Shown: positions 10,558 to 20,456 of the stretch, in pieces
Layout of the letters: each line of letters begins with the position of its first letter
Numbering within the stretch: the first letter of the stretch is position 1
Assembly: GCA_025965515.1 (NCBI GenBank)
Contig: JAOPWU010000094.1
Coordinates: 1 to 38,118 of the forward strand
Direction of reading: 5' to 3'
Source: Mycobacterium sp.
GTDB lineage: Bacteria; Actinomycetota; Actinomycetes; RYN-182
Length of the DNA: 38,118 nt
Notes under the pieces: model-generated
What the model saw: only the letters and a program-made list of their open reading frames with translations
The model's database searches: none
Told to the model about the DNA's origin: nothing
Program-made: the position numbers and the translations under genes

Positions 10558-10563
10558 CGGGGC

Positions 10564-11592
10564 ATGACGACTTCCCGCGCCGTACACCTGGCCCGCCGTC
10601 CCGAGCTCGGCCAGGCGGCCACTCCCGGCTCCTTCGAGCTGATCGAGACCGAGCTCCCCGAGCCCGCGGACGGCCAGGTACGGGTCGACAACCTGTTCAT
10701 CAGCGTCGACCCGTACATGCGCAACCGGCTCAACGACATCAAGAGCTACGTGCCGCCGTTCGAGGTGGGGCGTCCCCTGACGGGCGGCGCGGTGGGGGTC
10801 GTCACCGCCAGCCGCGCCCCTGCCCTCCCCGAGGGCACGCTGGTGCTGTCCGACTATGGCTGGCGCGAAGGCTTCGTGACCGCGGCCGAGAAGCTGACTC
10901 CCGTACCGGCCCCGCCGGCGGGCGTGAGCCCCAGCGCGTACCTGGGCGTGCTCGGCATGACCGGGCTGACGGCCTGGGTCGGGGTCACCGTGATCGCTCC
11001 CGTCACCGAGGGCGACGTCTTCTACGTGTCCGCGGCGGCGGGTGCGGTCGGCAGCATCGCCGGCCAGCTCGCCCGCGTCCGCGGCGCCCGGAAGGTGATC
11101 GGCAGTGCGGGCTCCCCGGACAAGGTCGAGGCGCTCACGAAGGTCTTCGGTTTCGACGCCGCGTTCTCCTACCGCGACGGGGACGTCGAGACGCAGCTGG
11201 CCGCCGCCGCCCCCAAGGGCATCGACGTCTATTTCGACAACGTTGGCGGCGACCACCTCGCTGCCGCGCTGCGGGCGTCCCGGCCCTTCGGCCGGATGGC
11301 GCTCTGCGGGTCGATCTCGACCGGCTACGACGGCGGCGAGGGTGCGCCGGTGGCGGGCCTGGGCCTCGCGGTGGGCAAGCAGCTCAGCCTGCGGGGCTTC
11401 ATCGTCAGCAGCTACGCCGACCGGCAGCCCGAGTTCATCGCCGAGGTCGCCCCGCTGCTGGCGTCGGGCAAGCTGGTGGCCCGCGAGCACGTCGTGCCCT
11501 CGCTGGACGGCGCCGTGGGCGCGTTCCTCGACCTGTTCGGCAGCAACCAGGCGCTCGGCAAGGTCGTCGTGGACGTGTCCCGGCGAGACTGA
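10564..11592 (+). CDS. NADP-dependent oxidoreductase, zinc-independent MDR family (CurA/leukotriene B4 dehydrogenase-like)
   Basis: 342 residues. The PTGR/CurA-type N-terminal half carries ISVDPYMRNRL and GGAVGVV. The Rossmann half has the nucleotide motif VSAAAGAVGSIAGQLAR (about 155-171), and FDNVGGDHL follows. No structural or catalytic zinc Cys set is present, as expected for this branch of the medium-chain dehydrogenases. It should use NADPH to reduce the C=C bond of enones and enals (detoxification or secondary metabolism). Start at MTTSRAVHLAR fits the family; an upstream ATG at 10519 would add an unconserved leader. Substrate unknown; monocistronic. Confidence 0.88.
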   Translation: MTTSRAVHLARRPELGQAATPGSFELIETELPEPADGQVRVDNLFISVDPYMRNRLNDIKSYVPPFEVGRPLTGGAVGVVTASRAPALPEGTLVLSDYGWREGFVTAAEKLTPVPAPPAGVSPSAYLGVLGMTGLTAWVGVTVIAPVTEGDVFYVSAAAGAVGSIAGQLARVRGARKVIGSAGSPDKVEALTKVFGFDAAFSYRDGDVETQLAAAAPKGIDVYFDNVGGDHLAAALRASRPFGRMALCGSISTGYDGGEGAPVAGLGLAVGKQLSLRGFIVSSYADRQPEFIAEVAPLLASGKLVAREHVVPSLDGAVGAFLDLFGSNQALGKVVVDVSRRD

Positions 11593-11620
11593 GTCGCCGC
11601 CGGCCCCGCCGGTCGCGGGG

Positions 11621-11869
<249 letters not shown>

Positions 11870-11925
11870 GGTGCGAGCCCGCTGGGCACCCGCCCGACGA
11901 GCAGGCCGGGCGCTCAGCCGCGTGG

Positions 11926-11931
11926 CACAGT
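11926..11931 (+). promoter_or_regulatory. Candidate leaderless -10 element of the SpoIIE-phosphatase gene
   Basis: CACAGT, six nucleotides, then the GTG at 11938. No Shine-Dalgarno is present, so the pattern supports this GTG as start. Confidence 0.45.
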
Positions 11932-11937
11932 GATCTC

Positions 11938-14586
11938 GTGGCGGGGCGCACCGGAGCGGGCAGCGGCGGTGGCACCGGTGGTCCGGTCGCGGTCGCCCTG
12001 CACCGGGCGCGGGCCGTGTGGGACGCCAGCAGTACTGGCCCCGCGCGGGCGCGGCGGGAGGTGGCCCTCGCCGTCCTGCTGTGCTGCGGCGTCGCCATCG
12101 CCACGCCGCTGCTCCTCGCAGCGGTGACCACCACAGCCGGCCTGCGGCGCGGTGGCGCCTCTTTCCCCACCGTCTCGGCGGCGATCATCGCCGGCGGGCT
12201 CATCGCGGCCTACAGCCTCGTGGCGCAGGCCCGCGCCAGCCGCGACCCCAGCCTCACGTGGATCGCCTGCGGCGTCGGTACGGCCATGCTGGGGCTGGCG
12301 CTGCAGCTGGTCCGCTTCCCGCAGCTCGGTCCCCCGCCCGGGGTCGACACCGCGGCGCGGCAGGACTTCACGCTGCTGACCCCCGTGTGGCACGCGGTCC
12401 TCGCGCTCTCCGCCCTCTACGCGGTCCGCTACGGCACCGCCGCCCGGCGGCGTACCAGCTGGGCCCGCCTGGCGCTCGTCACCGCGGGCGTGGCCGTGCT
12501 GCTCCTCGTCGGGTACAGCCAGTCGCTGTCCGCACTGGTCACCGCCGACGGCGCCTACACGGTGCTGCTGCGCGTGCTGCTCCTGCCGTTCGTGGCCCTG
12601 TCGGGGTACGCGAGCTGGGTCTGGGCCCGCTCGATGGACGTGCCGGACCGCACCCGCGCCTGGATCCTCGTCGCCCTGCTGGCGAGCACCCTGGATCTTG
12701 CCGCCCTCGTCGTGGCGGACGGCCCGCTCGGGCTCGCCTGGTGGACGTCGCTGACGCTGCGGCTGCTCACCTTCGACGGGCTCGCGCTGGGGCTGCTGGC
12801 TGGCTTCGTCTCGCTGCTGCGGCACCTGGACGCGCGGGCGGCCCTGGAGCTGTCCCGGGCGCAGGGGGAGGTCCGGCTCGCGACGGGGCAGGCGCGGTCG
12901 GCGGAGGAGCGGCTGGCCCGCCTGCTCGACACCAGCACCGCGCTGGCCCGCGCGATCGGCCTGGCGGAGGTCGCGGACGTGCTGCTGCGCCGGGCGATGG
13001 AGACGACCGGCGCGACCGCCGGCTCGCTCTTCGCGGTGGACCCCGACGCGGAGGTGCTGCGCCTCACGAGCTGCGTGGGGTACGACGAGCTGGCCCGGCG
13101 CGCGGCGGCCGAGCTCCCCCTCACCGCCGAGGTCCCGGCGGCCGCCTGCTACCACGCCCGCCGGACGCTCACGTGGGTCGGCCGCGAGGACTTCGAGGCG
13201 GCGTTCCCCGGCAGCAGCCGCTGGCCGCAGCTGCGCGAGGCGCGCAGCCTGCTGTTCGTGCCCCTGGCCGGTGGTGACGGGGTGCAGGCGGTACTGGGGC
13301 TCTGGCGCGAGGAGGAGGAGCACTTCTCGGCGGCGGACCGGGAGCTGGTGCAGGCGCAGGCGGCGCTGGGCGCGCAGGCGCTGGAACGCGCCAGCCTCTA
13401 CGAGCGGCAGCGTGGCATCGCGGAGGCCCTGCAGCACAGCCTGCTGCCCGACACGCTGCCCACCGTGGACAAGCTGGAGCTGGCGGCGGTCTACCTCGCG
13501 GGGACCGCGGGGGTCGAGGTCGGGGGCGACTGGTACGACGCCATCCCCATCGACGACCACCGCACCGCGCTGGTGATCGGGGACGTCATGGGCAAGGGCG
13601 TCGGCGCGGCCGCCCGCATGGGCGAGCTGCGCTCGGCGGTGCGGGCCCTCGTCGGGGTCGACCCGCGGCCGCTGCGCGTCGTGGCAGGGCTGGACCGGGT
13701 GGCGACCGGGTGGCCCGACGACGAGCTCGTGACCATGGGGTACGCGGTGCTCGACGCCGAGGCACGCACGCTCACGCACACCTGCGTGGGCCACCTGCCG
13801 CCGCTGGTGCTGTCCCCGGACGGGCCGACGCGGCTGCTCGAGGGCGCGACCAGCCCCCCGCTGGGGCTGCCCGGGTCCACCCGCACCGAGGAGTGCGTCC
13901 GGCTCTCCGACGGCGACGTGGTGCTGCTCTACACCGACGGCCTGGTCGAGGAGCGGACGCGCAGCCTGGGGGACCGGCTCGCGGCCCTGCGCAGCGCGGC
14001 GGGGACGGCGCTGGCCGTCGGCGACCTCACGGTGGGCGCGCGGCAGCTGGTCAACGCGCTGACGCCCCACGACCAGCGGCCGGACGACGTCACGCTGCTG
14101 GCCGTGCGGCTGGCCACCGCGCGGCCCGCAGCGCTGCCCCACCACCCCCACCTGCGGGCCCGCGTCGACGGCCCCGAGCGGCTCGATCTCCGGCTGCCCG
14201 CCGAGCCGGGGAGCACCCCGGCCGCCCGGCGCGCCGTCGCCCAGCTGCTGGCCGGCGCCGCCGTGGACCCGGACGTGCACGACGCGGCGATGCTGGTCGT
14301 GAGCGAGCTGGTGACCAATGCCGTCCTGCACGCCCGCACGCCCGTGCGGGTCACCGCGGTCCTGGGCCCGACCCGGCTGCGGCTGGCCGTCGAGGACGAG
14401 GTGTCCCGGCACCCCCAGGTGAAGGACGCCGACGAGGGCGACACGGGCGGGCGCGGGATGGCGCTGGTGGCGCTGTCCGCGGTCGACTGGGGCGTGGTGG
14501 ACCTGCCGGACGGCGGCAAGTCGGTGTGGTGCGACCTCGCCCTCGACCCGGACGCACCGCTCCTGGCACCCGACCCGATCCTGTAG
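11938..14586 (+). CDS. Membrane GAF-SpoIIE (PP2C) phosphatase with C-terminal anti-sigma HATPase domain
   Basis: 882 residues. About eight membrane helices occupy residues 40-300, followed by a short coiled linker (about 300-330) and a GAF sensor domain (about 335-480). The SpoIIE-type PP2C phosphatase (about 500-725) shows GGDWYDA, GDVMGKG and LLYTDGLVEE, which supply the metal-binding Asp residues. The last ~130 residues are an RsbW/SpoIIAB-like HATPase: N-box SELVTNAVLHA and G2 motif GGRGMALV. In actinobacteria such proteins dephosphorylate anti-anti-sigma (STAS) proteins in partner-switching stress systems, and the HATPase phosphorylates the same class of partners. Here both activities sit in one membrane-tethered sensor. 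No STAS or sigma partner lies nearby. It converges with the sugar porter (10 nt between stops). Confidence 0.88.
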   Translation: MAGRTGAGSGGGTGGPVAVALHRARAVWDASSTGPARARREVALAVLLCCGVAIATPLLLAAVTTTAGLRRGGASFPTVSAAIIAGGLIAAYSLVAQARASRDPSLTWIACGVGTAMLGLALQLVRFPQLGPPPGVDTAARQDFTLLTPVWHAVLALSALYAVRYGTAARRRTSWARLALVTAGVAVLLLVGYSQSLSALVTADGAYTVLLRVLLLPFVALSGYASWVWARSMDVPDRTRAWILVALLASTLDLAALVVADGPLGLAWWTSLTLRLLTFDGLALGLLAGFVSLLRHLDARAALELSRAQGEVRLATGQARSAEERLARLLDTSTALARAIGLAEVADVLLRRAMETTGATAGSLFAVDPDAEVLRLTSCVGYDELARRAAAELPLTAEVPAAACYHARRTLTWVGREDFEAAFPGSSRWPQLREARSLLFVPLAGGDGVQAVLGLWREEEEHFSAADRELVQAQAALGAQALERASLYERQRGIAEALQHSLLPDTLPTVDKLELAAVYLAGTAGVEVGGDWYDAIPIDDHRTALVIGDVMGKGVGAAARMGELRSAVRALVGVDPRPLRVVAGLDRVATGWPDDELVTMGYAVLDAEARTLTHTCVGHLPPLVLSPDGPTRLLEGATSPPLGLPGSTRTEECVRLSDGDVVLLYTDGLVEERTRSLGDRLAALRSAAGTALAVGDLTVGARQLVNALTPHDQRPDDVTLLAVRLATARPAALPHHPHLRARVDGPERLDLRLPAEPGSTPAARRAVAQLLAGAAVDPDVHDAAMLVVSELVTNAVLHARTPVRVTAVLGPTRLRLAVEDEVSRHPQVKDADEGDTGGRGMALVALSAVDWGVVDLPDGGKSVWCDLALDPDAPLLAPDPIL

Positions 14587-14596
14587 TCGGACGCAC

Positions 14597-16021
14597 TCAG
14601 GCTGCGCGGGCCTCGGTCGGTGCGCTGCCCAGGTCCCGCTCGATCGCGGCCAGCGGCCGGCCCTTGGTCTCCGGGACCCGCCGCCACAGGAAGACCAGCG
14701 AGAACACCGTGATCCCGGCGTACAGGTAGAAGGTCTGCGCCTTGCCGAGGTTGTCCAGCAGGCTGAGGTAGGTCTCCGCGACGGCGAAGTTCGCGAGCCA
14801 GTTCACGAAGGTCGCGACGCCGATGGCCTGCCCCCGCACCCGCAGCGGGTAGATCTCGGCGATCAGCAACCAGAACACCGGGCCCAGCCCTATGGCGAAC
14901 GACCCCACGTAGAACATCAGCGCGGCGAGCGCGACGTAGAGGACCGTGCCGTGCAGGTCGCCGGTGGCCGCGAAGCAGCTGCCGAGGACGACGAGACCCA
15001 CGATCATCCCGGCCGTCCCGCCCAGGAGCAGCGGCCGCCGCCCGGTGCGGTCCAGCAGCCGCAGCGACACGACGGTGAGGGCCACGTTGATGACCCCGAT
15101 GAGGACGGTGCCGAGCAGCGCCGCGTGGGTGCCGACGCCCGCGTTCTCCAGCAGCGTGGGCGCGTAGTAGATGACGGTGTTGATGCCCGTGACCTGCTGG
15201 ATCGCGGCCAGGGCGACCCCCACGAGCAGGGCCGGCCGGACGCGTGCGGAGAAGACCTCCGAGAAGCTCGCGGTGGCGCGGGCGGTCTCCTCGACCTCGG
15301 CGAGCTCGGCATCGACCTCGCCCGGCTCCCGCAGCCGCTGCAGCACCGCACGGGCCTCCTCGGGGCGGTTGCGGCGCAGCAGCCAGTGGGGGCTCTCCGG
15401 GGTGGTGAGCGTGCCGAGCCCCAGCAGGATCGCCGGAACCAGCGCGAACCCGATCATCAGCCGCCAGTTGGCGGTGGTGGCCAGGAAGTAGTCCACGAGC
15501 CCGGCGGCGAGGATGCCGACGGTGATGGCGAGCTGGTTGAGGCTCACCAGGCGGCCCCGGACGGCCGGCGGGGCGATCTCCCCGATGTACAGGGGCACGA
15601 CGACCGACGCCGATCCGACGGCGAGGCCCAGGATGATCCGGGCGACGATGAGCACGAACGTGTCCGGCGTGAAGATCGACCCGAGGACGCCGACCGCCGC
15701 GGTGATGGCGGTGATCAGTACGGTCGTCCGGCGGCCGACGAGGTCCGCGAGCCGGCCCGCGATCATCGCGCCGAGCATGGCCCCGAGCAGCAGCACGGCC
15801 GTGACGGTGGACTTCATGAACGAGCCGAGGTGGAAGTCCTTGGCGATGAACGTGAGCGCGCCGGCGATGACGCCGGTGTCGTACCCGAAGAGGATCCCGC
15901 CGACCGCGGTCACGACCGAGGCCCGGCGCACGGCCCGGCGCGGGGCGCCTTCGCGCGGGCGGGACGTCCCGCCCGCAACGGCGAGCCCGGCTGTCGACGT
16001 CGGGGGCTGCTGCCTGGTCAC
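14597..16021 (-). CDS. MFS sugar porter (proton/sugar symporter)
   Basis: 474 residues, 12 membrane helices. Sugar-porter signatures are clear: GGILFGYDTGVIAGAL in helix 1, GRLADLVGRRTT (the D-R-x-G-R-R loop), PLYIGEIAPPAVRGRLVSLNQL, PESPHWLL before the central loop, QQVTGINTVIYYAP in helix 7, and VPETKGRPL at the end. It should import a monosaccharide such as glucose, xylose or inositol with protons. GTG start, with CTGGAGG in front. No catabolic genes are adjacent, so the substrate stays open. Confidence 0.93.
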   Translation of the reverse strand: MTRQQPPTSTAGLAVAGGTSRPREGAPRRAVRRASVVTAVGGILFGYDTGVIAGALTFIAKDFHLGSFMKSTVTAVLLLGAMLGAMIAGRLADLVGRRTTVLITAITAAVGVLGSIFTPDTFVLIVARIILGLAVGSASVVVPLYIGEIAPPAVRGRLVSLNQLAITVGILAAGLVDYFLATTANWRLMIGFALVPAILLGLGTLTTPESPHWLLRRNRPEEARAVLQRLREPGEVDAELAEVEETARATASFSEVFSARVRPALLVGVALAAIQQVTGINTVIYYAPTLLENAGVGTHAALLGTVLIGVINVALTVVSLRLLDRTGRRPLLLGGTAGMIVGLVVLGSCFAATGDLHGTVLYVALAALMFYVGSFAIGLGPVFWLLIAEIYPLRVRGQAIGVATFVNWLANFAVAETYLSLLDNLGKAQTFYLYAGITVFSLVFLWRRVPETKGRPLAAIERDLGSAPTEARAA

Positions 16022-16088
16022 GGTCGCCTCCAGGAACGCGCGGCTGGCAGGAGAACCTGCGTCCGTGTCCTGCCCGGCTGCCGCCGGG

Positions 16089-16925
16089 CTACCCCTCCTG
16101 GGGCGCCGGCCGCGCCGCAGCGCCCAGCTGGGCGAGGACCGCGTCGTGCAGCGCCCCGTTGCTGGCGACGGCGTCGCCCCCGGCGGGACCGGGCGCGCCC
16201 GACAGCGCCGTGAAGCGTCCCCCGGCCTCGGTGACCAACGCCGCCGGCGCGGCGAGGTCCCAGAGGCTGACCTCGGGCTCCGCGGCCACGTCGACCGCGC
16301 CCTCCGCCACCAGGCAGTAGGACCAGAAGTCGCCGTAGGCGCGGGTCCGCCAGACCCGGTCGCAGAGGGCGAGGAAGCCCTCGAGCCCGCACGGCGCCCC
16401 GCGCCAACTGGTCACGCTGGAGTGGGACAGGCTCGCGTCGGCGAGGTCCGTCACGCCGCTGACCCGGCAGGGCCGGGGGGTCGTGCTGCCGACGTCGAGC
16501 GTCCACGCGCCGGCACCCCGGGCGGCCCACCAGCGCCGTCCCAGCGCGGGGGCGGACACCACGCCGACCACCGGCTCCCCAGCCACCACCAGCGCGATCA
16601 GGGTGGCCCAGACGGGGACGCCGCGCAGGAAGTTGCGGGTCCCGTCGATGGGGTCGACCACCCACTGCCGGGCGCCGCTCCCGGTGCTGCCGTGCTCCTC
16701 GCCGAGCACGGCGTCCGCCGGCCGCCGGGTGGCCAGCAGGTCACGGATCGCCCGCTCGCAGGCCAGGTCGGCATCGGTCACCTCGGTGGCGTCGGCCTTG
16801 GCGCGGACCGCGAGGTCGGCCGCCAGGAAGCGGGGGAGGGTGACCGCGTCCGCGAGGTCGGCGGCGGCGAGGGCTACGGCCAGGTCGTCGGCGAAGGAGA
16901 GGTCGGTCGGGTCCGCGGGCGCCAT
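16089..16925 (-). CDS. hisN: Histidinol-phosphatase, inositol monophosphatase family
   Basis: 278 residues. Metal and catalytic motifs of the IMPase family are present: GEEHG (E76/E77), DPIDGTRNF (D91, D94) and [15 protein letters not shown] near the C-terminus. The aroA-rsgA-hisN order is standard in actinobacteria, where this member was shown to be the histidinol-phosphate phosphatase of histidine synthesis. The start [10 protein letters not shown] lies 13 nt after the rsgA stop, so they are co-transcribed. General inositol-phosphatase activity is the alternative. Confidence 0.87.
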   Translation of the reverse strand: MAPADPTDLSFADDLAVALAAADLADAVTLPRFLAADLAVRAKADATEVTDADLACERAIRDLLATRRPADAVLGEEHGSTGSGARQWVVDPIDGTRNFLRGVPVWATLIALVVAGEPVVGVVSAPALGRRWWAARGAGAWTLDVGSTTPRPCRVSGVTDLADASLSHSSVTSWRGAPCGLEGFLALCDRVWRTRAYGDFWSYCLVAEGAVDVAAEPEVSLWDLAAPAALVTEAGGRFTALSGAPGPAGGDAVASNGALHDAVLAQLGAAARPAPQEG

Positions 16926-16938
16926 GCGGCTGATCCTG

Positions 16939-18084
16939 TCAGGCGTCCTCGCCGGCGGCGCGGGCGCTGGCGGAGCGGCCGCCACCCGCCTCGCGGTCAC
17001 CCTCGCGGCTCGCCAGCAGCCGTCGCAGCGAGTCCAGCCGGGCGCGGCTCGCCCCCGACCGCTCCACCCAGGCGTCGAGTCCGCAACCGGGGCTGTCCGC
17101 CCGGTGGGTGCACCCCGGGGGGCAGTCCGCGAGGCCGGGGGCCAGGTCCGTGAAGGCGGCCACCACCCGGTCCGGGCTGACGGCCCCCAGCCCGAGCGAT
17201 CGAACGCCTGGCGTGTCCACCACCCAGCCACGCGTGCCGTCGCCGTCCGGCAGGCGCAGCGCCACCGCGGAGGAGGTGGTGTGGCGGCCGCGACCGACCC
17301 CGGACACGATGCCCGTGCTGCGGTCGGTCCCCGGCACGATCCGGTTCACCAGCGTGGACTTGCCCACGCCGCTGTGCCCGAACAGGACGGACACCCGGCC
17401 GGTGAGCTGGTCCACCAGCGCGGCGACGCCGGGGTCGTCCGGCGCGGGGCTGGTGGCGATGACGGGCACACCGAGCGGCTCGTAGGCGGCGATCAGGGCC
17501 GCGAGCACGGGGGCCGTGCCCGGGAGGTCGGCCTTGGTGAGGCACAGCAGCGGCAGGAGACCGCCGTCGAAGGCCGCGACGAGGCAGCGGTCCACCATGC
17601 GCGGGCGCGCCGGCGGGTCGGCGAGCGCGGTGACGATGACGAGCAGGTCCGCGTTCGCGACGACGGGGCGCTCCGTGGTCTCGTCGTCCTCCGGGGTCCG
17701 GCGCAGCACGGTCCGCCGATCGGCGAGCCGCACGATCCGGGCCAGCGTGTCGGCCTGCCCCCGCACGTCCCCGTCGACCGACACCCGGTCACCGACGACG
17801 AGCGGCACCCGCCGCACGGGTCCGCCGCGGACACAGACCACGGGCGGGGCGCCGGGGACGACCCGGCCCCACCCGGGGGCCGCGTCGTCCGGGTCCTCCC
17901 GCGGGTCGGGCTCGAGCAGGCGGCAGGTGTAGCGCCCCCGGTCGACCGCGACGACGACGGCTTCGCGGGCCTCGGCGAAGGCGGGGCCCTCCTTGGTGCG
18001 CCGGCGGCTCGGCCGCCCGGCGCGGACGCGGACGTCGTCCTCGTCGAAGCTGCTGGCGCCGCCGCGCCGCGACGCGGGTGTCAC
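16939..18084 (-). CDS. rsgA: Ribosome small-subunit-dependent GTPase A
   Basis: 381 residues. The circularly permuted GTPase order is visible: G4 TKAD (183-186), then G1 GHSGVGKS (236-243), then G3 DTPG (290-293). An N-terminal OB-type region precedes these and a zinc knuckle follows (C321, C325, H327, C334). RsgA checks late 30S subunit maturation. The GTG start overlaps the aroA stop (GTGA at 18081-18084). The frame is open far upstream through aroA, but that part is only a shadow of aroA. The residues 50-70 insert is Asp/Pro-rich and not conserved. Confidence 0.93.
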   Translation of the reverse strand: MTPASRRGGASSFDEDDVRVRAGRPSRRRTKEGPAFAEAREAVVVAVDRGRYTCRLLEPDPREDPDDAAPGWGRVVPGAPPVVCVRGGPVRRVPLVVGDRVSVDGDVRGQADTLARIVRLADRRTVLRRTPEDDETTERPVVANADLLVIVTALADPPARPRMVDRCLVAAFDGGLLPLLCLTKADLPGTAPVLAALIAAYEPLGVPVIATSPAPDDPGVAALVDQLTGRVSVLFGHSGVGKSTLVNRIVPGTDRSTGIVSGVGRGRHTTSSAVALRLPDGDGTRGWVVDTPGVRSLGLGAVSPDRVVAAFTDLAPGLADCPPGCTHRADSPGCGLDAWVERSGASRARLDSLRRLLASREGDREAGGGRSASARAAGEDA

Positions 18085-19442
18085 GCCGGGGCGACGGTCG
18101 GGTGGGGGTCGGCGGCCGCGAGCATGGCCCCCCACCGGTCCGGGAAGTCGGGCAGCGTCTTGCCGGTGGTCGCGATGTCGCTGATCCGCACGCCGGGGAC
18201 CCGCAGTCCGATCAGCGCGTAGGCCATGGCCAACCGGTGGTCGGCTCGGGGGTCGAGCACGGCGCCGTGCAGGGGCACCGGGTGGATGACGAGCCCGTCG
18301 GCGGTCTCCTCGACGTGGGCGCCGAGCCGGCCGAACTCCTCCCGGCAGGCCGCCAGTCGGTCCGTCTCCTGCAGCCGCAGGTGGGCGATGCCCGACAGCC
18401 GGGACGGGCCGTCCGCGAACAGCGCGAGCGCGGCGAGCGTCGGGGCCGACTCGGGGTGGTCGGAGAGGTCCAGGTCCACGCCGGTCAGCCGGTCCGGCCC
18501 GACGACGGTGAGCCCGCCGGCGTCCAGCGTCGTGGTCGCGCCGAACGCCTCGAGCAGGCGGGGCAGCGCCGTTCCCGGCTGCAGGCTGGCGATCGGCCAG
18601 CCGGCCACGGTGACGCGGCCGGCCGTTGCGGCAGCCGCGCAGGCGAACGCGGTGGCCGTGGACAGGTCGGGCTCGATGTCCTCGACCCCGCCCCGCAGCG
18701 GGCCGGGTGCGACCTGCCAGACGTCCGGGCTGCCGCCCGGGTCCTCGGGGGCCACGACGGACGCGCCGCGGGCGCGCAGCGCCGCCACCGTCATGGCCAG
18801 GAACGGGCGGCTGGGGAGCCGGGGTCCGGCGTGCCGGACGGTGACCCCCGCGTCGAACCGGGCGCCCGCCAGTAGCAGCCCGCTGATGAGCTGCGAGGAC
18901 TGCGACGCGTCCAGCGTGACCGCCCCGCCGGCGATCCCGCCCCTGCCGTGGACGACCACGGGCAGCGCGCCGCGACCGCCGTCGTGCAGCGAGGCCCCCA
19001 GCGCGCGCAGCGCGTCGAGCAGCGGCCGCAGCGGGCGCTCCCGGATGCGCGGGTCGCCGTCGAGCGCGACGTCGCCGTCCGCGAGGCAGGCCAGCGGCGG
19101 CAGGAAGCGGGCGGCCGTGCCGGCGTTGCCGACGTCGAGGGTTGCCGCACCGAGCGGCCCGGGCGTGACCGTCCAGGTGCGGGTGCCGCCGGGGCCGGAG
19201 GCGTCGTCGACGCGGACGCCCAGCGACCGGAGCGCACCCGCCATGAGCCGCGTGTCGCGGGCGACGAGCGGCGCCCGCAGGACGCTCACGTCCCCGGCGG
19301 CGGCAGCGAGGACGAGCGCCCGGTTGGTGCCGCTCTTCGACCCCGGCACGTGCACGGTGGCCCGCACCGGCCCGTCGGCCACGGGGGCGTCCCACAGCAG
19401 CGGGGCGGCCGGCGGCCGTTCGGGGACCGTGGGAGCTGCCAT
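18081..19442 (-). CDS. aroA: 3-phosphoshikimate 1-carboxyvinyltransferase (EPSP synthase)
   Basis: 453 residues. Joins shikimate-3-phosphate and phosphoenolpyruvate in aromatic amino acid synthesis. Motifs: PGSKSGTNRAL (33-43, substrate-binding Lys), RDTRLM, the PEP/phosphate loop LDVGNAGTAARFLP, GDPRIRERPL, a DHPESAPTLAAL region and RLQETDRLAA. The start at MAAPTVPERP is preceded by GAGGGC; an earlier in-frame ATG at 19604 would add an Arg-rich leader and overlap the divergent SRAP gene, so it is rejected. First gene of the aroA-rsgA-hisN operon. Confidence 0.93.
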   Translation of the reverse strand: MAAPTVPERPPAAPLLWDAPVADGPVRATVHVPGSKSGTNRALVLAAAAGDVSVLRAPLVARDTRLMAGALRSLGVRVDDASGPGGTRTWTVTPGPLGAATLDVGNAGTAARFLPPLACLADGDVALDGDPRIRERPLRPLLDALRALGASLHDGGRGALPVVVHGRGGIAGGAVTLDASQSSQLISGLLLAGARFDAGVTVRHAGPRLPSRPFLAMTVAALRARGASVVAPEDPGGSPDVWQVAPGPLRGGVEDIEPDLSTATAFACAAAATAGRVTVAGWPIASLQPGTALPRLLEAFGATTTLDAGGLTVVGPDRLTGVDLDLSDHPESAPTLAALALFADGPSRLSGIAHLRLQETDRLAACREEFGRLGAHVEETADGLVIHPVPLHGAVLDPRADHRLAMAYALIGLRVPGVRISDIATTGKTLPDFPDRWGAMLAAADPHPTVAPA

Positions 19443-19522
19443 GCCCTCATGGTCGCAGGCGGGCGGTACGCACCCGCGGCCCGGGCTGGTGCGGCGCGGC
19501 CTGCGCGTGATGCAGTGAGGGC

Positions 19523-20347
19523 ATGTGCGGACGTTTCGCCTCCACGCGGTCCTCGAAGGACCTGTCGGTCCTCTTCGGCGCCCGGGACACGACGGGCGAC
19601 GCACCGCCGCCGGGCCCCAACGTCGGGCCGACCCGGGACGTCCCCGTCCTCGTGACGCCGCGAGCCTCCCGCGCTCCGGAGCCGGAGGGGCTGGCCCCGG
19701 CCGCTCCGGAGCCCACGCTCGACCTGGTGCTGGCGCGCTGGGGGCTGGTGCCGTCCTGGGCGAAGGACCCCGGCATCGCGGCGAAGCTCATCAACGCCCG
19801 CTGGGAGACGGCGGCGACGAAGCCTGCCTTCCGCAAGGCCTGGCGGTCCCGGCGCTGCGCCGTCCCGGTCGACGGGTGGTACGAGTGGGACGGCGAGGTG
19901 GAGTGGCAGGGGCGCCCGCGCCGCCGGCCCTGGTTCATCGGTCCCCCCGGCGGCGGCGTCGTGTGCCTGGCCGGGCTGTGGGAGCTCTGGCGGCCGCCCG
20001 GGGAGCCCGGGGCGGCTGGGGAGCCGGCCCCGTGGTGGACGACCTTCACCGTGCTGACCACCGACGCGACCGACGAGGTCGGCCGCGTCCACGATCGCGC
20101 CCCCGTGCTGCTACCGGACGAGTCGGCCGTGCGGGCGTGGATCGGTTCCGGCGTGCAGGGCGACCCGGCCGCGGCCGCGCCGGGGCTCGCCGCGCCCGAC
20201 TACGGCGCACTGGAGGTGGTCCCCGTGTCGCCGCTCGTCAACGACGTGCGCGTGCAGGAGGGAGATCTCACGGCGCCGTACTGGCCCCCGCCGGGCGTGC
20301 CGCAGCAGCTGGAGCTGGGAGCGGGGCCCTCCGCGGGCCCGCTGTAA
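19523..20347 (+). CDS. SRAP-domain protein (YedK/HMCES), abasic-site shield
   Basis: 274 residues. The protein starts MCGRF, so removal of Met exposes Cys2, which forms a thiazolidine link with abasic sites in single-stranded DNA. Other family residues are in place: WGLVPSW, N91 (INARWET), E121 (WYEW) and H190 (VHDRAPVLLP). It protects abasic sites at replication forks. Length is normal, with actinobacterial Pro/Gly-rich insertions at about 25-65 and 155-170. Divergent from aroA with 80 nt between starts. Confidence 0.92.
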   Translation: MCGRFASTRSSKDLSVLFGARDTTGDAPPPGPNVGPTRDVPVLVTPRASRAPEPEGLAPAAPEPTLDLVLARWGLVPSWAKDPGIAAKLINARWETAATKPAFRKAWRSRRCAVPVDGWYEWDGEVEWQGRPRRRPWFIGPPGGGVVCLAGLWELWRPPGEPGAAGEPAPWWTTFTVLTTDATDEVGRVHDRAPVLLPDESAVRAWIGSGVQGDPAAAAPGLAAPDYGALEVVPVSPLVNDVRVQEGDLTAPYWPPPGVPQQLELGAGPSAGPL

Positions 20348-20442
20348 CCGCTTCGTGGGTGTACGGGTGGATGCCGCGGGTAGTTGCGCGCTAACCGCCG
20401 GGCAGACCCGGCCGGACCAGCCGGGCGGTACGGCCGGCGGCA

Positions 20443-20449
20443 GAGGAGG
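20443..20449 (+). promoter_or_regulatory. Shine-Dalgarno fixing the GTG start of the DksA-like gene
   Basis: GAGGAGG ends 7 nt before GTG 20457. It decides for this start over an in-frame ATG at 20355 that would add a low-complexity leader. Confidence 0.75.
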
Positions 20450-20456
20450 CAGAGGC

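Noticed and set aside
11914-14412. 832-codon minus-strand frame opposite the SpoIIE phosphatase
   Set aside because: Low-complexity Arg/Gly/Pro sequence without motifs; the plus-strand gene is certain.
18085-19395. Upstream continuation of the rsgA frame, which would give an 818-residue protein
   Set aside because: The added part is a frame shadow of aroA. The GTG overlapping the aroA stop gives a family-length RsgA.
19449-19454. Leaderless -10 (GACCAT) for aroA
   Set aside because: It fits the spacing, but GAGGGC directly before the ATG could equally act as a Shine-Dalgarno, so it was not counted among the leaderless cases.
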